Positions 7,989 through 18,388 are shown, counted from the first letter of the stretch. The stretch is DNA of 64,000 bases from Carpediemonas membranifera (GCA_019828565.1 JAHDYR010000001.1:372001-436000), one strand, 5' to 3'. The notes: generated from the sequence alone by a model not told the origin. Translations and numbers: made by a program.

Positions 7989-10541
7989 ATGAAAACTGCT
8001 CTCTGCCTCGTTGCTGTTCTCATTACTGCAGTGCTTTCAGAATATTTCACAACGTTTGAGGCATTTGACGCGGATTTGGATTCCTCTTTCGCCTCCTCTG
8101 TCTACATGACCGGCGACAAGCTCTATCTCGGTGCTCCTCGCCGAGACGATGCTCTTTCCAATGTTGGAGCAGTGTATGAGTATGTACTAGGATATGAACA
8201 ACCTCTTTCGACCGGTACCGTCATCACGCCGGTTGGTTCGACCGCCATAGCCAATGGATTCTTCGGTTCCTCCTTTGTTGGCCTCAAGAACGGCTTGGCG
8301 ATAAGCCATCCTGGCCTTGGAGACGGGTTTGTTCTCTATTATGATGATGAGGAGGGCACAGCGAAGAACTTTACTGGTGGTATGAACCCACTCGGTATTG
8401 CCGGCTTCGGCGCCTTCCTCGCTGCCTCTGATGATACCCTCGTGATCGGATCAAGCCCAGCCACCGACAAGGTAGTTGTCTGCCCCATGGATCCTGTCAC
8501 ATTCCAGCCCGCTGACACGTACCTCACTGTCACACTGCCTAGCGCCATCACAATATCATCCATCGCAATTTCAGACAGGTTCCTAGCCATAGCAGGCAGT
8601 AACACTGTCTACATGTACTCCCTCGACCGTACTGACGGCACTGTGAGCGGCACGACCCACCTCCACACCATCACGGGCCTTGGGTTGAGCATCAGCCTCG
8701 CTCTCAGCGATGAATACCTTGTGTACGGCGAGCCTTACCACTCTGGCGTCGCGCCTATGGCTGGCAAGATCTCCATCTCAGCCATTTCACCCTCTAGCAC
8801 GCTCGCGGACCCCCAGGTTATTCAGCACTACAACCCATACGCCAACTTCGGCAGCTCTGTCAGCATATACGATGACAGGGTCGCCGCAGGTTCTCCGAAT
8901 GCAACGGTGAGCTCCCAAGTAGCCGCGGGCACTGTCTATGTCTACAAAGAGACCACGACCTGGGGGATGGATCTCGAGATCTTCCCACCCTCACCCGTGA
9001 CCAACGGCAGAGTCGGTGACTTCGTCAGTATTACGTCCCGCGGCGTCCTGGCCGGCTCACCCACAGTTTCTTGGGGCACAGGCCTTGGCATGGTCTTCTC
9101 GCCGCAACCCAGCCCATCCTGCGACGCTGGGACCCACACCGACGGATGGACCAGCTGCGCCGACTGCGAGATAGGCACGGCCTCAGCGAAGAGCAATGCC
9201 CCTGCTTGTATGGTGTGCGATGCTGGACACTACCAGGATTCGACTGGGATGAATGCGTGTAGCAGCGCTGGCGTCGGTACTTATGTTCCCGACGACGACG
9301 TGCCTCATTCGACTGTCAAAAACTGCGGGGTGGGTACGTACAACAATGAGACAGCCGCCTCGGCATGCACAGCGGTGCCCGTTGGCTACGAGATCGTTGA
9401 CGGCCGCACAGCAATCCAGCCGTGCAGCGCAGGCAGCTACCAAGACACTACCGCCCAGGACAGCTGCAAGACCTGCGCCGCTGGCTATAGCACTGCCGAT
9501 GACGGCAAGCCTCACCTCCAATGTACCCGTTTTGTGCCACCCTCTATCTCTGTCGACACGCATACTTCTCCGGCTGCAGTGAGTGTGGATACAGGCGACT
9601 TGGCGACTTCAATCTCGACTGCAACTCTGGCTCTGCCGAATTCTGTCACTGCTTCTTGCAGTATCGTGGAAGATTCGATGGGTAATGATTATATCGTGCC
9701 GTTGATCCCGTTATCTGGTTCGACCGCAACAGTTGCCGCCGGAACTTACACCATGACCGTCACTCTTGCTGACTCTTCAACCGCCTCAATCAGTCTGACA
9801 TTTGATGAGACGCTATCGATTCCGAGACCAACCAACACACTCTCTGGCTCTACCCTCACTGGTACTGTCACTGCAGCTGCCTGCCCCGCGGCCATCATGT
9901 TCGGTTCGTACTCTTCTGCCCTGACTGCCGTGACTGTGTCCTCGTCGTCCGTGACTTGCAACTCGACGTTCACGCCCACTGCTGACCAGCTGGGCGATCA
10001 TTTGTCTCCTGCATCCACTGTCAGCGGTCGTACTCCAGATACGGCAAAGATTTGCGTATCTCTTGATTCTGTCAATATTGAGAGCACCGAGAGCTTCGCG
10101 ATGGTCATTGGCACGATCACTGCCACAAGTCTGACTACTTCCCTCGGCTCTCTCTGCGCCGACTTCTCGACCGTCTCGTCCAACGCCATCAGCACAGGTT
10201 CGACCAGTGCCGGCAAGCAGTACGCCTTGAGTGTGCTTTACAACGGCAACTCATGCCTCGACTCGACTGTCACAATCCCCCAAGTGACTGAGTCTGACAA
10301 TTCCGGTCTGATCGTCCAAGTCGTGCTCGCGGTGCTTGCCCTCCTTGTGGTAACAGCAGTCGCCCTAGTAGCCTGCTGTGTGGTCTGCGTCTTGCCCGTA
10401 ACTGGTCTGAGCGGTGTCGGTCTGGCCTTCCTCGGCTTCAAGAAGGGTAAGGATGGCGGACAGGACGACATGATCAACGGTAACGTCACCAGCAACCCCA
10501 TCCACGGGAACTACCTGCCTCAGGTGCCTGCATTCGTCTAA
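7989..10541 (+). CDS. Secreted-type single-pass membrane protein: FG-GAP-like propeller plus GCC2/GCC3 Cys-rich repeats
   Basis: This 850-residue protein starts with a clear signal peptide (MKTALCLVAVLITAVLS). Residues about 20-365 are beta repeats of the kind found in FG-GAP/integrin-alpha-like propellers (SSVYMTGDKLYLGAP, GSSVSIYDDRVAAGSP). Residues about 370-515 are Cys-rich GCC2/GCC3 (ephrin-receptor-like) repeats such as CDAGHYQDSTGMNAC and CSAGSYQDTTAQDSC. A Ser/Thr-rich stalk follows, then one transmembrane helix near 770-805 and a short basic-acidic tail. Such proteins are common surface proteins of free-living protists. The ligand is unknown. TGTAAA occurs at 10557-10562 after the stop. 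Confidence 0.8.
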   Translation: MKTALCLVAVLITAVLSEYFTTFEAFDADLDSSFASSVYMTGDKLYLGAPRRDDALSNVGAVYEYVLGYEQPLSTGTVITPVGSTAIANGFFGSSFVGLKNGLAISHPGLGDGFVLYYDDEEGTAKNFTGGMNPLGIAGFGAFLAASDDTLVIGSSPATDKVVVCPMDPVTFQPADTYLTVTLPSAITISSIAISDRFLAIAGSNTVYMYSLDRTDGTVSGTTHLHTITGLGLSISLALSDEYLVYGEPYHSGVAPMAGKISISAISPSSTLADPQVIQHYNPYANFGSSVSIYDDRVAAGSPNATVSSQVAAGTVYVYKETTTWGMDLEIFPPSPVTNGRVGDFVSITSRGVLAGSPTVSWGTGLGMVFSPQPSPSCDAGTHTDGWTSCADCEIGTASAKSNAPACMVCDAGHYQDSTGMNACSSAGVGTYVPDDDVPHSTVKNCGVGTYNNETAASACTAVPVGYEIVDGRTAIQPCSAGSYQDTTAQDSCKTCAAGYSTADDGKPHLQCTRFVPPSISVDTHTSPAAVSVDTGDLATSISTATLALPNSVTASCSIVEDSMGNDYIVPLIPLSGSTATVAAGTYTMTVTLADSSTASISLTFDETLSIPRPTNTLSGSTLTGTVTAAACPAAIMFGSYSSALTAVTVSSSSVTCNSTFTPTADQLGDHLSPASTVSGRTPDTAKICVSLDSVNIESTESFAMVIGTITATSLTTSLGSLCADFSTVSSNAISTGSTSAGKQYALSVLYNGNSCLDSTVTIPQVTESDNSGLIVQVVLAVLALLVVTAVALVACCVVCVLPVTGLSGVGLAFLGFKKGKDGGQDDMINGNVTSNPIHGNYLPQVPAFV

Positions 10542-10903
10542 GCACGCATTAGAACTTGTAAAACAGCTTATATAGTGGTGTTGAGTCTTTCGAATGTGCA
10601 GTTTAAAGTCAAACGAAAATTTATTTTTGGCACGAGGTCCAGAAATAATTATCGCTATGCGTGCTCTCTATGGGCCATATCATCTGTATAGACTGCTCAA
10701 CCATGGTGATGAGGGCTGGATTACCTGCGTGGACTTCATGGCGATAGAGGCGTCTCGGATCTCCACAAATCAGTTATTTCTGGGGAATTTTGTGCACAGC
10801 ACCATGAGCAGGATGGTGTGGCCGAACTGTTACGGCAGGCACAGGGTGGTGACAAAAATAGTCGCCGTTTTCGTCGCCAAAAGTGCACAACAACAAACAT
10901 CCA
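10542..10903. other. Intergenic, no supported gene
   Basis: This gap lies between two same-strand genes. An ORF of about 110 codons (10594-10929) runs into the start of the next gene but has no recognisable product and ordinary shadow-ORF composition. The region is expected to hold the promoter of the NAPE-PLD-like gene. Confidence 0.4.
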
Positions 10904-13372
10904 ATGGAGGACGAACGAGAGAAGCTTGAGACCTCTGGTAGCGTCAGCGAGATCGAACTCGAAGCAGATACTCCCAAGGCAGCCGCCAAGATGACGAAGA
11001 TGAAGAGCGCATCGTCACTCCCCGTGGTTCCCGACAAATTCCGCGTCCACAGCGAGGGAGGCCGCTATGTGAACAAATGGAACCCTTCTCCTACACCGAT
11101 CCTCATGGACTACTTGAAGAAGTCCATCCCTTACCGCGTTTTCCACCGCAAACCCGAACTTGGGCTCCCCGTCACCGCACGCACGCTCAACTTCAAGGCC
11201 AACCTCATGGTGCGCCAGTACGAGCATGAGCAGGTTGAATCCGCAGTATTTTTCTTCGACGACAGCTTGACGGCGACCTGGCTGGGGCATTCATCCTGTT
11301 ACTTCCAAGTACACGGCACGGCCTTCCTCGTCGATCCCGTCATCAAGAAGCGCATCGGCAAGGTATTCAAGGCCACTCGCGAGGCTGGCACCGCCCTCCG
11401 CGACGGCTGGGCCTCGCTGCCACATGTCGATTACGTCCTTTTGTCCCATGCTCACGCCGACCACTTTGACCCGAGAGCAGTTCAGGAAATCGACAAGCTC
11501 TTCCACCCCGTGTTCATTGTCCCTGATCAGATGGCCACCACGCTCCACGGCCTCGGGATCGACAAGGACCGTGTCTTTCAGCTGAAGCTATGGGCGACTC
11601 ACACAAGCACGCTCGACTCCCGCAAGACCGACGTCTCTGTCCAGCTGATCCCCACCCAGTCCTACCACAACGCCGGTGCCTTTAAGGAAAACACGGTTCT
11701 ATGGGGCGGTTTCGTCGTCCGGGCTGAGAAGGGTGGCACGGCACACTCAGTCATCGTCATTGGCCCCAGCGGGTACAACCCCGACTGGGCAGAGACCATC
11801 GCCAAGCTAGGCCCCTTCGACCTCGCATTTATCGGCATCGGCGGGTCGGCCCCAGCCTATCTCCAGCAACACCATATGGACCCAGCCGACGCCGTCCAGC
11901 TCCACATGCAGCTCGCCCCCACAGAGTCAATCGCGACTCACTGGGGAACGTACAACTCAAAGACGGCGTACGAGGGCCTGCTCGATCCCATGCTCCTCCT
12001 CCAGGCTGCCGCTGAGGAGGCCCAGGTGGGCAACTTCCTGACGCCTGTTATTGGTGAGATCGTCAACCCACTCCGGGATGTCAACTTTGATTATCTCAAT
12101 CAGATTACTGCTGCCACGACATCTGCTGTCCACGAGATTCTCCAGAACGAGATCACGATGCCGAATCTGATCATGTCTGGCCAGCCGGTCGACATCCATC
12201 GCCTACACGCGGTCTGTCACCGTTTCGCGTTCCAGTTCACGAACGAGCTCATTGGCACGCTTTCAACAGCCCAAGACGTCTCTGGAAATGCCGACGACCT
12301 CACTCTGAACGCTGTGGAAGCTGTGGTGAAGCTTGCTGCTGCCGTTGCTCGTACTGTGGTTAGCAACTTCATCGCTGACAACAACATCACGAAGACCACC
12401 CGAGGCGACATCCTCACCACCCTCACGGAGATGCCGCTCGACGACCTCTTCCGACTCTGCCATTCTGCCCTCGAGATGATGACAACGATGGACGTGTGCG
12501 ACATCCCCGACCAGACCCAGCTCTACTGGCCCGACGACGACGACGAGAGCAGGAAGCTGTTCATTGACGCCAAGGATGACCCATTCACGGCCATCGTACG
12601 CGGCCTCAACAGTGAGAGGGGCCGCAAACTCATGCCGACTGGGACGCTTTTCTTTATAAGCCCCTCATCCCTTGGACCCCTGCTTGCGCCCATCTTTGGG
12701 CCTGTAGAAAGACTCGACCCCCGCTTCACTGCTTGCGGTATGATCATCAGAGGTCTGCAGACAGTCCAGATCGGCGAGGAGAATCTCGACCTTCCCTTGC
12801 TCTGGATGTCCAGACACCCCACCCCAACCGCCGCCACCTGGGTCCCGGAAGGCGTCAATCCGGCCGACTGGTTCGCTGGGACGACCCCGCCGATGTCTAG
12901 AGCCGGCCCCGACCTGCATTCCCTGCCTGCGGTCATGCTTTACGAGCTCGGCAGGCCGCAGAGTCGATTTGCAGTCAGGCCCCCGAACATCGCCCTGACC
13001 GAGACGGAGACGGCGAAGCTGAAGGAGTATATCATCAATGCGCGACAGGAGATGCGCACGCTCTTTGCCTACAACACGCACGTCGCAGAGGTCTTCCCCG
13101 GCGCCAATCACCTCCGCAACTTCGCCCTCCTCCAGCCCCTGCTTGAGGCCCAGTTCGAGGAGGACCTATTCTCTGGTGCTCTCATCGGCAAGACATATCA
13201 GCAAATCGGCCTGCTCGATCCCCGTCTTGAGGCAGGCGAGATGTCTATCGACGACTTCAGTCTGCTCAACTGTGGACCCTATCAGCCGTACGGTCTCTCC
13301 AGGCACGGCGCCGCGAACTACTCACCCCTGCTTGACCCAGTGGAGCTCGAGATTTCGGTGGAGTTCGACTAA
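10904..13372 (+). CDS. NAPE-PLD-like metallo-beta-lactamase-fold protein with long C-terminal extension
   Basis: The ORF opens at a GTG; the first ATG is at 10904 (MEDEREK), giving 822 residues. Residues about 50-400 resemble N-acyl-phosphatidylethanolamine phospholipase D, which releases N-acylethanolamines and phosphatidic acid using two zinc ions. Supporting motifs are RYVNKWNPSP, TATWLGHSSCYFQVHG, the zinc-binding SHAHADHFD (His182, His184, Asp186, His187) and later ATHWGTYN. NAPE-PLD proteins are usually about 400 residues. Here another 420 residues of unknown fold follow, partly helical and Asp-rich. Substrate is inferred from family only. TGTAAA at 13385-13390 follows the stop. Confidence 0.75.
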   Translation: MEDEREKLETSGSVSEIELEADTPKAAAKMTKMKSASSLPVVPDKFRVHSEGGRYVNKWNPSPTPILMDYLKKSIPYRVFHRKPELGLPVTARTLNFKANLMVRQYEHEQVESAVFFFDDSLTATWLGHSSCYFQVHGTAFLVDPVIKKRIGKVFKATREAGTALRDGWASLPHVDYVLLSHAHADHFDPRAVQEIDKLFHPVFIVPDQMATTLHGLGIDKDRVFQLKLWATHTSTLDSRKTDVSVQLIPTQSYHNAGAFKENTVLWGGFVVRAEKGGTAHSVIVIGPSGYNPDWAETIAKLGPFDLAFIGIGGSAPAYLQQHHMDPADAVQLHMQLAPTESIATHWGTYNSKTAYEGLLDPMLLLQAAAEEAQVGNFLTPVIGEIVNPLRDVNFDYLNQITAATTSAVHEILQNEITMPNLIMSGQPVDIHRLHAVCHRFAFQFTNELIGTLSTAQDVSGNADDLTLNAVEAVVKLAAAVARTVVSNFIADNNITKTTRGDILTTLTEMPLDDLFRLCHSALEMMTTMDVCDIPDQTQLYWPDDDDESRKLFIDAKDDPFTAIVRGLNSERGRKLMPTGTLFFISPSSLGPLLAPIFGPVERLDPRFTACGMIIRGLQTVQIGEENLDLPLLWMSRHPTPTAATWVPEGVNPADWFAGTTPPMSRAGPDLHSLPAVMLYELGRPQSRFAVRPPNIALTETETAKLKEYIINARQEMRTLFAYNTHVAEVFPGANHLRNFALLQPLLEAQFEEDLFSGALIGKTYQQIGLLDPRLEAGEMSIDDFSLLNCGPYQPYGLSRHGAANYSPLLDPVELEISVEFD

Positions 13373-13670
13373 GACTGTCTCTTGTGTAAATATGTTGATC
13401 AACGATGATGTGAATGCCGCACGTGGTCATACGAGAGCATGCCAGCAATAGAGGGGACATTCCGTCCAGCAAAGGACTGGCATGTGGCACGCAGCCATAC
13501 GGGGGCAATAGCCAGTCTCTATCCACTGATATACGTGGCCGGCATTTACTATAACGGTGCACATAACTCTTCACACTCCACCGAGCACGTCGAGTGCCTC
13601 AAGTCTCCGGACGGTGTCCGACGTCTCATACAGTATGCGCTTCTCCGTGTATCTATGCCTCTTCTGCACC

Positions 13671-14099
13671 TTAACTGTGTGAGTTCTTCTGGGCTTGATC
13701 CAAACATGTGTATTCCTTGCCGCCCGACTCTGGCGACACAGCCCAGCGGATCTTCATGGGCTGCTGGCCAACACTCTTGCGCTTGCCGAGGCCGTCTCTG
13801 GAGCGGCGCCTGACTTTCGTTGGGGGCATCAGGTTCTTGGCCAGAAAGCGTTCGTCGCGAGATCGATGCACCTCATCGGCTTCAGGCATACTGTCATATC
13901 CTTCTAATTCCTGCGGATTAACGGATTCTTCGTCAAGCATTGCTTGCGTATACCTCTGGAGGAAGCTTTCTACCTTCTTTGTGGGCGAGCGGGCTGTGCC
14001 GTCTTCATCTTCCGAAGACGACTCCTCCGCAATACTTATGTCGTTTGGCCTCAATGTTTCTTCTTCATTTGGCGTGCTTGATTCCAAATCAACCACCAT
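13671..14099 (-). CDS. Small acidic/basic disordered protein, unknown
   Basis: A 142-residue frame starts at an ATG (14097-14099). Its composition is charged and Ser-rich (ESSSEDEDGTARSPTKKVESF, then KVRRRSRDGLGKRKS), which looks like a real nuclear-type disordered protein rather than a shadow. The same frame stays open about 70 nt upstream of the ATG. An upstream exon, possibly within 14111-14347, is therefore possible, but I could not find a clean short intron joining them. No family is recognised. Confidence 0.45.
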   Translation of the reverse strand: MVVDLESSTPNEEETLRPNDISIAEESSSEDEDGTARSPTKKVESFLQRYTQAMLDEESVNPQELEGYDSMPEADEVHRSRDERFLAKNLMPPTKVRRRSRDGLGKRKSVGQQPMKIRWAVSPESGGKEYTCLDQAQKNSHS

Positions 14100-14110
14100 C
14101 CCTTCAATCG

Positions 14111-14347
14111 CTACCAGAGATCGCCGAAGTTCACAACTTGGCCGACTCGGAATGAAATCATCGCAATATTATCCGATAGGGTGGGCGGAAAGGGTTGAGT
14201 TGATGCGCATTTCCCGTCCTGACACGCGTTTCTGCATTTTTCTTGGTCCCAGATTTGAGAAACGAAGCCGTAACCGATCTGAGCAAGTTCCAGCATTCCA
14301 CGGCCATAATTCCCGCTCTGTATCGCAGCTTCTGCGCGACGCGACAT
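14111..14347 (-). CDS. Short hypothetical ORF or 5' exon of its downstream neighbour
   Basis: This 78-codon frame has an ATG (14345-14347) and a non-random sequence (MSRRAEAAIQSGNYGRGMLE). It ends 12 nt before the ATG of the acidic small gene on the same strand. It may be a separate small gene or an upstream exon of it. No GT-AG pair of the usual 28-35 nt size fits the frames, so the relation is unresolved. Confidence 0.3.
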   Translation of the reverse strand: MSRRAEAAIQSGNYGRGMLELAQIGYGFVSQIWDQEKCRNACQDGKCASTQPFPPTLSDNIAMISFRVGQVVNFGDLW

Positions 14348-14430
14348 GCTTATCAGCTGGAAGCGAGAAAATGTAATGTCAGTTTTGGCCAGAGTTCGAC
14401 GCCGGAGCGGTCTTCAAAGCGAATTGCTGA

Positions 14431-16176
14431 ATGTCCAGCGCATATCAGGCCTGGACTGTGTATGATAGACGGACGAATAAGAACTCGACGGCAGAACAGC
14501 GAATGAGCATGCAGAACCGGTTGAACGCAGCGACGTATGATGCTAGAGCCTTTCTGACGTCATATTTCGAGCCAAGAAGCCGCCAGCATACTACACCAGT
14601 CGTTGAAGAAGCGCCTGCTACCTTTCCGCCCATCTCCACCGCTGTTCTGCCCGATGGTCTCCTCGTCCTCGATCTCTCCACCTCAAAACCAGGCAAGCGC
14701 AAGGCCCAAGCCCTCGCAGCTCCGTCGGCCACCCCACTGTGCCTCACCTCATCCGGATCCTTCGCTGTCGACACCATTGTCCCCCTGCTCACCAGAGCCG
14801 TGATTGTCCCAGACACGCAGGCCGTCCTCGCCGAATACAGCATAGCTACAACGCCCAGAAGATGGGTAGACCCCCTGCTGGCACACTGGATGCTCAACCC
14901 AGATGAAGGCGACATTAGCATCAATCAATTGATTAGCACCGGTTCGTATGAGGACTACACCAACCTCTGGGCAACTCTCAGCAAGTGCCTCGTCGATTAC
15001 GGACTCCAACGAAGGTTTCTATCCATCGAGATGCGTCTGGCCGCTGTCTGCGCTGACCTATCTCGCCCTATTCACCTCTCTCAGGGCGCCCTGAATGCTC
15101 ACAACGTCGCACTCACCGCTCAAATGAACCAATCAATTGAAGACTTCAAAATGAGTCACCCCGCCGCTATCCACGTCAATGTAGCCTCCCCTCAGCAGGT
15201 ATCGGCCCTACTTTACGGAACAATGGGTCTACCTCGACCGCAAGGGGTTGGTCGGACAAACACTGGCACTGACATCAAGTCACTTAGCACACTAGCTGAG
15301 CACCCGATAGTCGGTCATATCATATCATATCGCAAGGCAGCCAAGCTTTTATCGACTTATGTGACTCCATTTATCGGCGTTGACTCTGTCGCGACCGTAT
15401 GGGGCCAAACCCACACGGGCACAGGCCGCATGCAGTGCAGGGGTGGCTACCCCTTGCTCCAGACCCCCGCCGGCATCCGAAACTGCATTGTCCCAGATCC
15501 CAATTCCGGCAAAGTGTGGGTCGGTGCAGATTATTGTCAGATCGAGTGCGTCGTCGCTGCTCACATGTCGGCTGACACGGAGCTGAGCGAGATGCTTGGG
15601 GCGAGTGATGTCCACCGCGCCGTGGCTGCCCGAGTGTTCTCAGTGCCCGAGGGCGTAGTGACCGACGTACAGCGGGCCATAGCCAAACGTGCAGTTTATG
15701 CCTCAATTTATGGGATGTCGGCTGAGTCTCTGGCCGAGTCTCTCGCTCAATCTGGAGTGAGTGTGGCCGACTGTCACTCTGCGGTTGTCAAGATATCGGA
15801 GATATTCAGCGGTCTCGCGAGATGGAAGGCTGAGCTCGAGCGGCTCCCGACTGTGCAGACCCTGTTCGGTCGACCGCGACACATATCGTCCAGGCACGCG
15901 ACACGAGCGGTTAATAGTGTGGTCCAAGGGACCGCTGGCGATCTTCTTCGCATGTCTGCCGTTCGAGTGCACGAGAAACTGCGGCAAACGGCCTCTGGCC
16001 GCCTTGTAATGCTCCTACACGATGAAATCATCGTAGAGTGTTCAGAGGCCGAAGTGGTGTCTGTCGCTGCTATTCTTCGGCAGGCGATGACTGAGGGGTT
16101 TCCCATTGACCGGCTGAGAGTCAGCTGCAAGCTGTACCGACGGTCTTGGGGCGAAATGGAGGAAATTAACATGTAA
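14431..16176 (+). CDS. Family A DNA polymerase, Pol nu/Pol theta type, without helicase domain
   Basis: This 581-residue protein carries the complete polymerase core in its C-terminal half. Motif A is VGADYCQIECVVAAHMS (catalytic Asp367). Motif B is QRAIAKRAVYASIYG (Arg415 and Lys419 bind the incoming nucleotide). Motif C is MLLHDEIIVEC (His530, Asp531, Glu532). Thumb and palm signatures precede it (RKAAKLLSTYV, TGRMQC). The sequence resembles eukaryotic Pol nu and the Pol theta polymerase module more than mitochondrial Pol gamma. These enzymes work in translesion synthesis and end joining. No Pol theta helicase domain precedes it: the upstream genes are on the other strand. The N-terminal region is short, with no visible exonuclease motifs. 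Confidence 0.85.
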   Translation: MSSAYQAWTVYDRRTNKNSTAEQRMSMQNRLNAATYDARAFLTSYFEPRSRQHTTPVVEEAPATFPPISTAVLPDGLLVLDLSTSKPGKRKAQALAAPSATPLCLTSSGSFAVDTIVPLLTRAVIVPDTQAVLAEYSIATTPRRWVDPLLAHWMLNPDEGDISINQLISTGSYEDYTNLWATLSKCLVDYGLQRRFLSIEMRLAAVCADLSRPIHLSQGALNAHNVALTAQMNQSIEDFKMSHPAAIHVNVASPQQVSALLYGTMGLPRPQGVGRTNTGTDIKSLSTLAEHPIVGHIISYRKAAKLLSTYVTPFIGVDSVATVWGQTHTGTGRMQCRGGYPLLQTPAGIRNCIVPDPNSGKVWVGADYCQIECVVAAHMSADTELSEMLGASDVHRAVAARVFSVPEGVVTDVQRAIAKRAVYASIYGMSAESLAESLAQSGVSVADCHSAVVKISEIFSGLARWKAELERLPTVQTLFGRPRHISSRHATRAVNSVVQGTAGDLLRMSAVRVHEKLRQTASGRLVMLLHDEIIVECSEAEVVSVAAILRQAMTEGFPIDRLRVSCKLYRRSWGEMEEINM

Positions 16177-16284
16177 GTAAAGATTCTAAGATTGCGTGTC
16201 AGCTCAGATTCGCGGATAAACTTCGAATCTGCTATCGAATCTCGTTGACGAGATCAGACCTCAGAGCGAGGTTGGTGGAAATTC

Positions 16285-17772
16285 ATGAGCGACGCCATCT
16301 ACGACCTTGAAATTAGATACCTTGGAGAGATTGAGCGGCAAGGAGCCTACATGACCTCTCTTGGTCTTGGTTTCACCGCTGCATTCCTTCTTGTGCTCTT
16401 TCAGATCTGTTTGTGCGCCTTAACGCCATGCGGCTGCTGCTGTGCTAGTTCTCTGCTCGATGCTGTTCTTGAGAAGATCGGACAGAAGGCTGCCGTCGCC
16501 ACTGCGTCTCTTCAGACCGGAGCGCCCGCCATCGTCACTGCCTTCTCCAGTCCTCGGAAAATGAAGCACGACGGAGCCATAGCTGGTGCCACAGTGCTTG
16601 TCCTGGGCTGTATGTTCCTCATTGCGTGCTACTTCACCGTTTCCTATTCCATTGACAGCACAGCCAATTGCAATCTCACAAGAACAGGAGGTTCAGTTGA
16701 TGTAAGGGACAAATCTGTCGAGATCCCGATCACATTCACGCTAGAGATCAGCTACAACAGCGGAATCGGCTCCTCCAAGAAGGATGAGATCGATCGGGAC
16801 ATTGAGTCGACCGTTCGGGCTTGGGCTGGCGATAATCTCGACTATTTCGACAAATCAGCGCTCTCAGACTCGTTCGAATGGCGAGTGAACGGCCGCCACG
16901 TCCTTTACGAGACCGGTTTCCTCAAGTTCAACACGGAAAACATGACTGTCAATGCTTTCACAACGTATAGCCGCATCGTCCCATTTAGCCTCGGCGCTAA
17001 GGTCCTCAAGTACGTATTATTCCGTAAGTACACCCTTGTTGTACCCCAGTCGACCGTTACTGTCATTGAGCCCGCCGATGTCACCTTCACCATGCCTACT
17101 GCCGTCACTCTTGTGGTCGAGGACGATCTCGAGCTTGGATTGAACTTCAGCCCGTCTGTCATGGCCCTTAAGTTCATGAGGCCGGATCCTAATAGTATTT
17201 TCCAACTGAACACCACTTCCATCAATGGCACCTCTCTGATTACAGAAACCCCGGGCCAGTTCGGCATCAACTTCGCCGCGGACCAGATTGAGAGTGCTCT
17301 CATTCTCATGCAGTGCAAGTCCATCACGGAGCAGATAGGCGGGGCCGTTCAATCAATCATGATTCTTCTCGTTTCTTACCCAATCGTGAAGACCGTCATC
17401 GAGGTTCTCAGCTCACTCAAGGACATTGTCGTGCCTGGTGCGATCTTCTGCTTCAGCTTCTGTTGGATTCCCGTGACGATGGTCTGCACAGTGCTTCTCA
17501 TTCTCGACGCGCTCTACAGTTCAGATTTTATCGCCAAATACAAATACACGGCATCTGGGTACTACAAGATCGGCTTGGTCATTGTATGGATCGTTCTGAT
17601 CATGGCGGTCGTCATCGGGGTCGAGTCGATGGCCGCAACTCTCGTCTACGCCTTCGACTGGTCGTGGAAGGGCCTCAAGTTCACACGGAAGTCTCTGTCA
17701 GCCCCTAAAGATGAGGATGACGAGGAGGCAAGGTCGCCCAACCCCTTGGTGCAGCCGGCCGTGACTGTGTAA
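16285..17772 (+). CDS. Polytopic membrane protein with large extracytoplasmic domain, unknown
   Basis: This 495-residue protein has a hydrophobic helix near residues 24-46 followed by a Cys cluster (CGCCCASS). A second helix lies near 97-120. A beta-rich loop of about 220 residues follows (NGT and NMT glycosylation sequons, paired Cys likely), then three or more helices between 345 and 465. The tail is acidic and cytosolic. This layout resembles protist plasma-membrane proteins of unknown role; no channel or transporter family is recognised. The stop codon overlaps TGTAAA at 17768-17773. Confidence 0.7.
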   Translation: MSDAIYDLEIRYLGEIERQGAYMTSLGLGFTAAFLLVLFQICLCALTPCGCCCASSLLDAVLEKIGQKAAVATASLQTGAPAIVTAFSSPRKMKHDGAIAGATVLVLGCMFLIACYFTVSYSIDSTANCNLTRTGGSVDVRDKSVEIPITFTLEISYNSGIGSSKKDEIDRDIESTVRAWAGDNLDYFDKSALSDSFEWRVNGRHVLYETGFLKFNTENMTVNAFTTYSRIVPFSLGAKVLKYVLFRKYTLVVPQSTVTVIEPADVTFTMPTAVTLVVEDDLELGLNFSPSVMALKFMRPDPNSIFQLNTTSINGTSLITETPGQFGINFAADQIESALILMQCKSITEQIGGAVQSIMILLVSYPIVKTVIEVLSSLKDIVVPGAIFCFSFCWIPVTMVCTVLLILDALYSSDFIAKYKYTASGYYKIGLVIVWIVLIMAVVIGVESMAATLVYAFDWSWKGLKFTRKSLSAPKDEDDEEARSPNPLVQPAVTV

Positions 17773-18388
17773 AATGGATTGATGAAGACGAAGGAAGGAT
17801 CTGTTGATTTGAACAGAATCTGGAATGGTCAAAGTACCTGTGAGATTCACACAACACATAGTCTTCAAAAACTGACATGGGACAGCTTCAATCACTGATT
17901 CATACTCTCGAGGATAAGCACACTGGAACGGATGTTTGTGCCTCCGCTGATAGAGGTGGAGAATCTTGGCCTCCGATATGCTGGAAGGATGAAGGGACGA
18001 TGTAGGCGTCTAGAAGCGCAATAAAGACGTAGAAACGCTAACAATGGCAAGTTGAACACAAAACTACCGAGCTTTACTGATCACAACGGTTCATGCAATG
18101 AATGGCTCGAAAGCGGCGCGCAGATTCTCAAAGATTCTGCTGCTCACGCACCCAGAGCCAAGGAAACAGGTGCATGGGGCCGCTCCGCAGGATGACCTCT
18201 GTAACATGTGGCAACTCATTTCTCTCGTCGCACTCTCGCACTGGTCGTTCACTTCGAACTTCATGTCGAGCCGATCAATGGCGAACTCGTTGCCATACGA
18301 TGACAACGCTGGTCAGCGTGACTCGATATGAGAGAATCTTTGTGTGTCGGAGTCGAAGTATAAGTCAGGAACACACAAGAATTTCACG
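17773..18388. other. Intergenic, no supported gene
   Basis: The stretch is about 600 nt long. Overlapping short ORFs at about 18090-18330 lie on both strands. A Cys-rich minus-strand frame there starts only at a TTG codon. None can be supported as a gene. A TATA-like GTATAAG occurs just before the small gene at 18389. Confidence 0.35.
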
